Part shown: piece by piece, positions 1 to 6,281 of the stretch
Position numbering within the stretch: position 1 is the stretch's first letter
How the letters are laid out: each line of letters begins with the position of its first letter
Origin: Bacteroidales bacterium
GTDB taxonomy: Bacteria > Bacteroidota > Bacteroidia > Bacteroidales > UBA4181
Assembly (NCBI GenBank): GCA_028700615.1
Contig: JAQVSH010000102.1
Location: 1-6,735, forward strand
Direction of reading: 5' to 3'
Length of the DNA stretch: 6,735 nt
Notes under the pieces: model-generated
What the model was told of the DNA's origin: nothing
Database searches by the model: none
Seen by the model: only the letters and a program-made list of their open reading frames with translations
Position numbers and translations under genes: made by a program

Positions 1-119
1 AACCCTGCATTCATCCTCCGATGAGTGCTCTCTCAGCTTTTGTCTTAACAAAATAAAAAATAATGTATTTAATTGATATACAATAATATATAAATCTATA
101 TGTCATTAATAATTTACGT
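1..119. other. AT-rich leader upstream of the kinase-regulator operon
   Basis: This stretch precedes the histidine kinase gene and becomes very AT-rich from about position 45. No open reading frame is supported. It should contain the operon promoter, but I found no exact TAnnTTTG element. The closest candidate is TTG at 73-75 followed after 21 bp by TATATGTC at 97-104, which has two mismatches and is too weak to call. No Shine-Dalgarno sequence precedes the ATG at 120, which is usual for Bacteroidota. On the minus strand GGAGG precedes two ATGs near positions 8-14. This could be the start of a divergent gene leaving the window, but too few codons are visible to support one. Confidence 0.4.
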
Positions 120-1139
120 ATGAAAAAACTAAAAATCATCATTGTTCACACTCTTCTCTGGGTGATGGTATTCTACACGTTCTTCAACATTATGAATGCA
201 TTGGGTGGATTTCCCAAAGAAGCCGGATATAATCCATATACTGACTTCGGATTATATGCAAATTCCATTATGACCACTCTCCTATTGGCCATTCCGTTCT
301 ACTTTGGGTATGTTTTGACACCTTATTTATTTAGGCGACAAAAGCGAAAATTATTTATCACGATTGCGATTGTGTTTGGAACACTATTCCCGATTGCAAT
401 GAGTATTATGGATGACGGATTCGGGCCGAGTGCCATTTTGCAATCCGTTTTTCTATTTGCATTTCTAAACATTTTTTTGATTTTGGGAGTAAGCTTTCGC
501 AGCATTTTTGGCTGGATTGAGCAAAAAAGACTACATGATCAATTAGAACAACAGAATCTTAGAAGTGAATTGAGCTTATTGAAGACTCAATTGAACCCTC
601 ATTTTTTATTCAATACGCTACACAATATTGACACTTTGATTTATGAGAATCAAGACAAAGCCTCAAAGTCACTGGTCAAATTATCAGATATTATGAGGTA
701 TATGTTAAAGGATGTTCATTCGGATTTTGTGAGTATGGAACAGGAGATTCAGCATCTTGAGAATTATCTGGCCCTTGAAAAATTAAGATTAAAAAATGAA
801 AACTTCCTTAACTATCATTTGACAGGTGATTATAAAGACTTGAAAATTGCTCCCATGATCATGATTCCCTTCATTGAAAATGCGTTTAAACACTCAGTAG
901 ACTCAAGCAATGAAAATGGGATTAAGATTTTTATTACCCTTGAGAAAAATAAACTACATTTCATTTGTGAAAACCTTTTCGATAAAGACGATACTGACAA
1001 AGATAAAGGTCATGGTATTGGTTTAGAAACAGTAAGAAAACGATTAGAATACATTTATAAAAACAAGTATAAATTATCCGTCAATTCGGAGAATTCTGTT
1101 TTTAAAGTGCATCTGGAAGTAGAACTCAATGAGAATTAA
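120..1139 (+). CDS. LytS-family membrane sensor histidine kinase
   Basis: This is a sensor kinase of the His_kinase (LytS/YehU) family that should autophosphorylate on His and pass the phosphate to the regulator encoded next to it. Four hydrophobic segments (about residues 5-23, 48-68, 78-96 and 107-127) form a membrane sensor region with no recognisable extracellular domain. A coiled-coil-like linker (about 132-155) follows. The phosphoacceptor box is QLNPHFLFNTLH (157-168, His161). The N box is PFIENAFKHS (250-259) and the G box is GHGIGLETVRKRL (297-309), so the ATPase domain is complete. At 339 aa the length is normal for small kinases of this type, which are common in Bacteroidota. The gene overlaps the regulator by 11 bp, indicating translational coupling. 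The signal sensed cannot be told from the sequence. Base composition is distinctly AT-rich (hand-counted 60-base lines 23-35% GC). Confidence 0.95.
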   Translation: MKKLKIIIVHTLLWVMVFYTFFNIMNALGGFPKEAGYNPYTDFGLYANSIMTTLLLAIPFYFGYVLTPYLFRRQKRKLFITIAIVFGTLFPIAMSIMDDGFGPSAILQSVFLFAFLNIFLILGVSFRSIFGWIEQKRLHDQLEQQNLRSELSLLKTQLNPHFLFNTLHNIDTLIYENQDKASKSLVKLSDIMRYMLKDVHSDFVSMEQEIQHLENYLALEKLRLKNENFLNYHLTGDYKDLKIAPMIMIPFIENAFKHSVDSSNENGIKIFITLEKNKLHFICENLFDKDDTDKDKGHGIGLETVRKRLEYIYKNKYKLSVNSENSVFKVHLEVELNEN

Positions 1140-1830
1140 TTGCATTGCCATAGAAGACGAACCCCTCGCTTTAAAAAAGATTAAAGAGTTTATTGAGCAG
1201 GTGGATTACCTGAATTTATTGGAGGGATTTAATAATGCCATTGATGCCATCGGATTTCTAAAGAAAAATCCTGTTGACCTGATCTTCCTTGACATCAGAA
1301 TGAAAAAATTATCAGGAATACAATTCCTGGGAGCCATACAGAGCAAGCCTAAAGTAATCATTACCAGTGCATACGATGAGTACGCATTAAAAGGGTATGA
1401 ACTGGATGTCGCAGATTATCTTTTAAAGCCTTTTACATTTGAACGATTTTTAAAATCGGTTGAAAAGGTTTATAATCAATTAAATAAGGCTGTAAACAGT
1501 CATTCCAATGAGTATATCTTTATCAAAACTGAATATCGTATTGAGAAAATTATACTCAGGGATATTCTATACATCCAGGGAATGAAAGATTATTTGAAGA
1601 TCCGTACCACAGAAGGAGATATTATGACATTGCAGACCTTCAAAAATATAGTAGAAATATTACCAGAGTCTGATTTTCAAAGGGTTCATAATTCATACAT
1701 TGTTTCCATTTCGAAGATTGAGAACATCGAAAGAAACAGGATACGAATTGGCAAAGATCTAATTCCTATTTCGGATAGCTATAGAGATAAATTCTTCGGA
1801 ATATTAAAAGAGAAGAAAATCCTGATCTAA
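1129..1830 (+). CDS. LytTR-family response regulator
   Basis: This is a DNA-binding response regulator, the cognate partner of the kinase whose 3' end it overlaps. The receiver domain (about residues 1-118) has the acidic pair E9/D10, phosphoacceptor Asp55 in LIFLD, the switch Thr79/Ser80 in ITSAY, and Lys100 in LLKPF, so it should be phosphorylatable. The LytTR DNA-binding domain (about 128-229) shows typical features: a YIFIKTEYR-like first strand, DILYIQGMKDYLKI, and FQRVHNSYIVSISKI near residues 183-197. At 233 aa the length is normal for an AgrA/LytR/AlgR-type regulator. Targets are unknown. In Bacteroidota such pairs are often self-contained operons, and nothing here ties it to the genes downstream, which lie on the other strand. 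It shares the AT-rich composition of the kinase. The stop at 1830 is 39 bp from the convergent pheT stop, and I saw no convincing terminator hairpin between them. Confidence 0.95.
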   Translation: MRINCIAIEDEPLALKKIKEFIEQVDYLNLLEGFNNAIDAIGFLKKNPVDLIFLDIRMKKLSGIQFLGAIQSKPKVIITSAYDEYALKGYELDVADYLLKPFTFERFLKSVEKVYNQLNKAVNSHSNEYIFIKTEYRIEKIILRDILYIQGMKDYLKIRTTEGDIMTLQTFKNIVEILPESDFQRVHNSYIVSISKIENIERNRIRIGKDLIPISDSYRDKFFGILKEKKILI

Positions 1831-1869
1831 ACAAAAGATGAAAACACAGACTATTCCGATTACAAAAAG

Positions 1870-4326
1870 TTATCTCAGCGCTGCACCCAATTCCTTTTGA
1901 AAAGTTTCAAGCAATTTATTCATTATCCCGTCAATCTGGATATCCTGAAGCGTTTTCTCATCATCCCGGAGGAGAAATGAAATGGCATAGGATTTTTTAC
2001 CCTCAGGAATTTTGTCTCCCTGATAGACGTCAAACAGGGAAACCTGCCTGAGAAGTTTTTTCTCTGTCCTTAAGGCCAGTTTCTGAATCTGGGAGAAGGA
2101 AACTTCCTGATCAAGCACTAAGGCCAGGTCTCGCCTGACCTCCGGGAATTTTGGCAATTCCACTACCTGAATGGTAACCTTTTTGAGGAGTTTCATGACT
2201 TTATTCCAGTCAAACCAGGCATAGTAAACAGGATTTTTGATCCCGTAACGGTTGAGCAAAGCTTTCCTGAGCACACCGCCTTCGGCCAGAATGTTTTTCC
2301 CCTGTCCCCAACGCAAGGCATCGGAGAACACCTCGTTAGAAAATGACTCAACCTGCAGGTTATCAGGAATAATTCCCAGACGGTTCAAAATGGCTTCCAC
2401 ATAGGATTTCAGGGTAAAGAAAGAGGAAGGATTACTCTGGGAAATCCAGTTGGGTTCATGATCCGACCCGGTAATCCACAAACCCAGTTGATAGCTTTCG
2501 GCATAACCTTTCAAAGGTTGCGGTTGCGCGGAAGACTCATCCTCGGTGCGATAGGTATTTCCGAATTCATAGATCCTGAGATCAGTGCGCTTACGGTTGA
2601 TATTATTGATAATGGTTTCAAGACCGCTGAAAAGCAGAGTTTGTCTCAAAACACTCAATTCCACACTCAAAGGGTTGCAGATCCTGACCAGTGAAGAAGC
2701 AGGAAACAGTTCTGAACCTTCGTAAGGGGCTTCCTGAGTAAGGGAGTTGCTCATGGTTTCAAAAAAGCCCTGGCTGGAAAGAAAATCGGAAACCAGATTG
2801 ACAACTTTGTCTTTATCGGGTTTTGACTGATAGGAAAGCGTTGAACGGACGGACTCCCCGATCTCAACCGCGTTGTATCCGTATATACGAAGCAATTCTT
2901 CGGCAATGTCAACATCACGGGTTACATCCACCCGGTAGGGCGGCACAAGAAGGGTCCATTCGGCGCCGTTCTCACGGACAATCTCAATTTCCAGCGCTTC
3001 CAGAATGGTCCGGATCAGCGCCCGGTCAATCTTTTTCCCGGCAAATCCATCAAACCAGTCTGCATTAAAAGACACTTCGAAAGGATCGACCTTCCCTGAA
3101 GAAACCCTGACCAGGTCTCCGCAAACCGTTCCTCCAGCCAGTTCAAGCACCAGATCTGCAGCCCTGCAAAGAGCGGGCACCTGCATATTGGGATCTATCC
3201 CTCTTTCGAAACGGAAAGAAGCATCTGTATTTAAACCGTGACGCCGGGCTGTTTTCCTGATCATCACCGGATTAAAATAAGCACTTTCAATAAAAATATT
3301 TTGAGTGGACCCGGTAACTCCCGAATCCAGCCCGCCGTATACTCCGGCAATGCACATAGGGGCTTCCCCATTGCAAATCATAAGATCTTCGGAAGACAGG
3401 GATCTTTTTTCTCCATCCAGTGTGGTAAAAGGCGTTCCTTCCGGAAGCGTTTTAACAATCACCTTATTCCCTGTAATGGCATCCGCATCAAAAATATGAA
3501 GCGGTTGTCCGGTCTCCTGCAAAATAAAATTGGAAATATCTACCACATTATTGATGGAATGCATTCCGACAGACATCAGGGCACGTTTCAGCCAATCCGG
3601 TGAAGGTCCCACTTTGATGCCCCGAATAGTTAATCCGCAATAATTCCGGCAGGCATTGGAATCATCCACAAATACGGGAATTCCCGAACCGGTTCCCGCA
3701 GGGACAGGAATATTTTTAAAAGGACTCTGCAGCGTCACAGCTTTGCCATGAGCCTTGAAATAGGCAAACAGGTCTCGGGCCACCCCATAATGGGAAGCCG
3801 AATCAATACGGTTGGGAGTCAGTCCAATTTCAAACACGTCATCGGATGAGATGTTGAAATAATCGGCGGCAGGAGTTCCGGGAACAGCATCCGGATCTAA
3901 TACCATAATGCCATCATGAGATGTACCGAGGCCGATCTCATCTTCGGCACAGATCATTCCTTCGGAAACTTCTCCGCGGATTTTAGCTTTCTTAATGACA
4001 AATTCTTCGTCTCCTGAATAAAGAGTGGTACCCACGGTAGCCACAATTACTTTCTGCCCGGCGGCTACATTGGGAGCTCCGCAAACAATGGGCAGAATCT
4101 TTCCTTCTCCAACTTCAACTGTTGTTTTACTCAGGTGGTCGGAGTCAGGATGCTTTTCACAGGTCAGCACATAGCCAACCACGAGGCCTTTTAAACCACC
4201 TTTAACAGTTTCAAAACGTTCTAAACCTTCTACTTCCAGTCCGATGGAAGTCAAAATACCCGATATTTCATCGGGAGTGCAATCAACAGGCAGATATTGC
4301 TTAAGCCATTGATAGGATATTTTCAT
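1870..4326 (-). CDS. pheT: Phenylalanine--tRNA ligase beta subunit
   Basis: This is the beta chain of the cytoplasmic alpha2-beta2 phenylalanyl-tRNA synthetase, which charges tRNA-Phe with phenylalanine using ATP. The alpha chain holds the catalytic site; beta binds tRNA and edits mischarged Tyr-tRNA. The start MKISYQWLKQYLP is the canonical N-terminus. An OB-fold tRNA-binding domain (about 40-155) contains HPDSDHL and the VCGAPNV motif. The B3/B4 editing domain spans about 210-395, with SINNVVDISNFI, the LDGEKR segment and TDASFRFERGIDP near its end. The B5 domain follows (about 400-485, with VDVTRDVDIAEELLRIYGY). The catalytic-like core spans about 500-705, with NPLSVELSVLRQTLL, and the C-terminal ferredoxin-fold anticodon-binding domain about 722-818, with FPEVRRDLALVLD. 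At 818 aa the protein is full length and appears intact. The alpha gene pheS is not adjacent. The bactofilin gene lies 61 bp upstream on the same strand with no visible promoter between, so the two may be co-transcribed. Confidence 0.98.
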   Translation of the reverse strand: MKISYQWLKQYLPVDCTPDEISGILTSIGLEVEGLERFETVKGGLKGLVVGYVLTCEKHPDSDHLSKTTVEVGEGKILPIVCGAPNVAAGQKVIVATVGTTLYSGDEEFVIKKAKIRGEVSEGMICAEDEIGLGTSHDGIMVLDPDAVPGTPAADYFNISSDDVFEIGLTPNRIDSASHYGVARDLFAYFKAHGKAVTLQSPFKNIPVPAGTGSGIPVFVDDSNACRNYCGLTIRGIKVGPSPDWLKRALMSVGMHSINNVVDISNFILQETGQPLHIFDADAITGNKVIVKTLPEGTPFTTLDGEKRSLSSEDLMICNGEAPMCIAGVYGGLDSGVTGSTQNIFIESAYFNPVMIRKTARRHGLNTDASFRFERGIDPNMQVPALCRAADLVLELAGGTVCGDLVRVSSGKVDPFEVSFNADWFDGFAGKKIDRALIRTILEALEIEIVRENGAEWTLLVPPYRVDVTRDVDIAEELLRIYGYNAVEIGESVRSTLSYQSKPDKDKVVNLVSDFLSSQGFFETMSNSLTQEAPYEGSELFPASSLVRICNPLSVELSVLRQTLLFSGLETIINNINRKRTDLRIYEFGNTYRTEDESSAQPQPLKGYAESYQLGLWITGSDHEPNWISQSNPSSFFTLKSYVEAILNRLGIIPDNLQVESFSNEVFSDALRWGQGKNILAEGGVLRKALLNRYGIKNPVYYAWFDWNKVMKLLKKVTIQVVELPKFPEVRRDLALVLDQEVSFSQIQKLALRTEKKLLRQVSLFDVYQGDKIPEGKKSYAISFLLRDDEKTLQDIQIDGIMNKLLETFQKELGAALR

Positions 4327-4387
4327 GTGTATATAAATTTAATTCCAAGACCGGAAACTCCCCGTGATGATTTTATTCATGCATGTT

Positions 4388-4747
4388 TCAGGCTTCTCCG
4401 TTTTCTTTCTTCATTTTACATGTTCCGGTAAATGTGCTGCCGATTTCTATCACAAGCCTTCCGACCAAGAGATATGCTTCTACCACAGAGGTGCTCCTGA
4501 GGGTCATCAGTTCGTCACATTTCACTTCTCCCTTTATGTTTCCGGATATATCACAACTTTTGCAAATTACTTTACCCAAAATGGATCCGCCTTCTCCAAG
4601 GACCAGCTTTCCTTTTAAAGACAGATTGCCAATCAGTGTTCCATCTAACCGCAAATCACCATCTGATATAATGTCGCCCTTGATCTGAGCGCCGGGAATA
4701 ATTTTATTGTAATTATGAGAGGTTTCCGCCTCGACTACCTTAGCCAT
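4388..4747 (-). CDS. Bactofilin (polymer-forming cytoskeletal protein)
   Basis: This is a small bactofilin (DUF583/PF04519 family). Such proteins form nucleotide-free filaments from a right-handed beta-helix and scaffold cell-shape, cell-wall or polarity functions at the inner membrane or in the cytoplasm. A short polar N-terminal tail (about 1-16) precedes IIPGAQIKGDI and a run of glycine-spaced short strands (about 17-111), including GDLRLDGTLIGNL, ILGKVICKSCDISGNIKGEV and the late IEIGSTFTGTCKM. The Lys/Glu-rich tail is short. At 119 aa it is near the lower end for bactofilins and consists of little more than the filament core. No transmembrane segment is present. The start is fixed by an in-frame TAA two codons upstream (4751-4753). 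It lies 136 bp downstream of the actin-like gene and 61 bp upstream of pheT, all on one strand. The pairing with an actin-like gene suggests a shared cytoskeletal role, which is inference. Confidence 0.93.
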   Translation of the reverse strand: MAKVVEAETSHNYNKIIPGAQIKGDIISDGDLRLDGTLIGNLSLKGKLVLGEGGSILGKVICKSCDISGNIKGEVKCDELMTLRSTSVVEAYLLVGRLVIEIGSTFTGTCKMKKENGEA

Positions 4748-4777
4748 ATTTTACTAATTATTTCATCTAAACGAAAT

Positions 4778-4803
4778 ACCCTTTAGGAGTGATCCCAAAG
4801 GGT
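4778..4803 (-). terminator. Strong hairpin between the actin-like and bactofilin genes
   Basis: Read on the minus strand, ACCCTTTGGGA and TCCTAAAGGGT flank a TCAC loop. This gives an 11-bp stem with one G-U wobble, which on the plus-strand RNA becomes an A-C mismatch, so the structure favours minus-strand transcripts. It lies 80 nt past the actin-like stop and 30 nt before the bactofilin ATG, and is followed by a moderately U-rich stretch (ATTTCGTTTAG). It could terminate the actin-like transcript, act as a partial terminator setting the actin-to-bactofilin ratio, or be a 5'UTR structure of the bactofilin mRNA. The U tract is imperfect, so the terminator reading is uncertain. Confidence 0.5.
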
Positions 4804-4883
4804 TGACGCCTAAATCATTATCAATAATAATAACCAATAACTTCCGAAAATGGATAATACAAAGCAGCAGTATAGTTTCTTGG

Positions 4884-5990
4884 TTAATCTTTCAACAATG
4901 TGACGCAGGTATTGGCGTTTCCGATATCTATTCCGACTTTAAGGACGTCTCCGTCAAGAGAGAGCTTCTCAATATCAAACTGATCAGAATCCAATCTATT
5001 TTGAGAGGGTGAGTCCATTAAACGGGAATATAGACAATACCCCTGAGAGGCACATTTTTCAGGTTCCGGATAAACTTCAATGCCCACTGACTCGGCAAAC
5101 TCATCCTCGAAACAGGCAACCAGTTCAGGATAAAGTGCACCACCGCCGACCAGATACATTTTTGAACACTTTTTAAAATCCTCATCAGTAAAAGATCTGA
5201 TGAGCGCCGGTAAAATAATTTGTTTGAAATAGAGTTTCAGGGCTTTTTCCCTGACCTCATGAACATTCACTCTTTTGCGGTTGACTACAATACTTCCCTG
5301 CAGAAAAACCTGATCCAGCTGGTGTTCATTTTTTATTCCTATGTTAAACTGTTTTGACATCTCTCCGGCAAAGGAATTTACAGCATAACGAATCCCATGG
5401 GTACTGATCAGCGAACGATGTACCAGACCGGATTTTGTGCTTACGACCGCTTCACAGGTTCCGTAACCGAGACTGACAATAAAAATATTCTGGTCTTCCT
5501 GTTGTTCTCCCTCTCTGATGGCTACATTACAGCCCATAATTTCAGGAATCACATTGACTTTGACGACTTCCACCTCTTTTTTCATCCCTTCGGATAATCC
5601 GATGGTAGATCCGTCATATTCTATTACATGAGACCCTTTAAAATAATCAACTGCAAGATCCCGGAACAACTGATAGGTAACAAAAGGAAAACCGGTGGTC
5701 AAACTGATCTTAACACTTTCTCCCGATTCTGAACCCCCAAAAGATCTGGGAGCGCCATATTGATGAACCAGAAGCATTGCAGCATCCGTCAACAATTTAT
5801 ACTCTTCATCCTGAGGAGATGCATTAATATTTTTATTGGGAGACATTCCTTCAAGAAGGACAAGATTACCAACCATATATTCATCTTCACCCATCTTAAT
5901 CTTCATTCCGTTCAGAAGGTCGGAAGCAACAGATCTGAGTTCCATATTGGTTGCTTCGTATACGCTTGGAAATGTATAGCTTTTAAGCAT
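4884..5990 (-). CDS. Actin-like ATPase (ParM/Alp superfamily), apparently circularly permuted
   Basis: This is a 368-aa protein with the nucleotide-binding motifs of the actin/ParM fold in rotated order. The N-terminus (TFPSVYEATN, 6-15) matches the segment that in ParM-type proteins follows the phosphate-1 motif. Then come a ParM-like subdomain strand (VKISLTTGFPF, 93-103), VNVIPE with Glu150 (aligned by eye with catalytic Glu148 of plasmid R1 ParM), a phosphate-2 motif FIVSLGYGTCE (170-180), an adenosine motif MYLVGGGALYPEL (278-290) and the closing ASQGYCLY helix (314-321). A polar linker (about 326-348) then leads to a phosphate-1 motif, VGIDIGNANTC (352-362, Asp355), six residues before the stop. 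An in-frame TAA six codons upstream (6009-6011) fixes the start, and no phosphate-1 motif is seen upstream in any frame. Ser173 replaces the usual phosphate-2 Asp. The protein is expected to be cytoplasmic, since no signal peptide or membrane segment is present. ATP binding and filament formation are inferred from the family. Confidence 0.85.
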   Translation of the reverse strand: MLKSYTFPSVYEATNMELRSVASDLLNGMKIKMGEDEYMVGNLVLLEGMSPNKNINASPQDEEYKLLTDAAMLLVHQYGAPRSFGGSESGESVKISLTTGFPFVTYQLFRDLAVDYFKGSHVIEYDGSTIGLSEGMKKEVEVVKVNVIPEIMGCNVAIREGEQQEDQNIFIVSLGYGTCEAVVSTKSGLVHRSLISTHGIRYAVNSFAGEMSKQFNIGIKNEHQLDQVFLQGSIVVNRKRVNVHEVREKALKLYFKQIILPALIRSFTDEDFKKCSKMYLVGGGALYPELVACFEDEFAESVGIEVYPEPEKCASQGYCLYSRLMDSPSQNRLDSDQFDIEKLSLDGDVLKVGIDIGNANTCVTLLKD

Positions 5991-6281
5991 CTCGAAATAT
6001 TTAACAGGTTATCTTTGAATAGATTACTATGCCGAAAGAAAAAAAGCCCAAAAGCCAAACGGCATTTCGAGGTCAAAAGTATATAAATTCCTTAACAATT
6101 ACAAATCACATAATTCAATGAAATCACACATTCTGACAAAATATCTTCATTGGGTAAATTTATTTTTTGAAACGTTTTTTTATACCTTCGAACCATGTTT
6201 TGATCTTTCTGTTTAACAATCAAACTATCAGTTCTTAAGTTCAATATTACAGGGATTTAATCTCCCTCTAGAAGAAAAAAC
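5991..6281. other. Divergent intergenic region between the actin-like gene and lpxB
   Basis: This 291-bp AT-rich spacer separates two divergently transcribed genes and must carry promoters for both. The one for the actin-like gene is a good consensus match (6074-6105). For lpxB I see only imperfect candidates, such as TAAATTTA at 6155-6162 and TAAGTTCA at 6236-6243, each lacking a convincing upstream partner. No open reading frame or RNA gene is supported. A small inverted repeat, AGGGA/TCCCT (6251-6255 and 6263-6267), sits 14 nt before the lpxB start. Another imperfect inverted repeat with GCCG/CGGC ends spans about 6031-6064. Confidence 0.5.
6074..6105 (-). promoter_or_regulatory. Bacteroidota-type promoter for the actin-like gene
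   Basis: Read on the minus strand, TTTG (6105-6102) is followed after 20 bp by TACTTTTG (6081-6074). This is an exact match to the Bacteroidota housekeeping sigma factor consensus (TTTG, 19-23 bp, TAnnTTTG). Transcription would begin near 6068, leaving a leader of about 75-80 nt before the ATG at 5990. It is the best promoter match found in the window and supports the actin-like gene as the first gene of its transcript. Confidence 0.6.

Noticed and set aside
1831..1869. A bidirectional terminator between the convergent regulator and pheT genes.
   Set aside because: No GC-rich hairpin followed by a T tract is visible; there is only a short CTTTTTG run after the pheT stop.
2458..3603. Several plus-strand open frames inside pheT.
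   Set aside because: These are antisense shadows of an intact, full-length pheT with all expected domains.
4364..4688. Two plus-strand open frames opposite the bactofilin gene.
   Set aside because: They are antisense to the bactofilin frame, which has a clear beta-helix repeat pattern, and they lack recognisable features of their own.
4884..4946. The C-terminal IDIGNANTC block might be the start of a second actin-like gene rather than part of this one.
   Set aside because: It is in frame with the rest, has no start codon just before it, and is followed within six residues by a stop. The next 136 bp encode no continuation, and the next gene is a bactofilin.
6010..6017. TATCTTTG on the plus strand as an lpxB promoter -7 element.
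   Set aside because: It lies about 265 bp upstream of lpxB and has no TTG at the right distance; it is probably a chance match.
6031..6064. Imperfect inverted repeat with GCCG and CGGC ends around an A-rich core, resembling a terminator.
   Set aside because: The outer stem is only about 4 bp, and the region lies in the leader of the actin-like gene, where no upstream transcript needs ending.
5991..6110. The missing N-terminal phosphate-1 motif of the actin-like gene might be encoded upstream through a longer start or a frameshift.
   Set aside because: An in-frame TAA sits at 6009-6011, six codons before the ATG. Reading the other minus-strand frames upstream gives no DxGxxxT-like motif. A promoter-like site also lies at 6074-6105, leaving no room for missing coding sequence.
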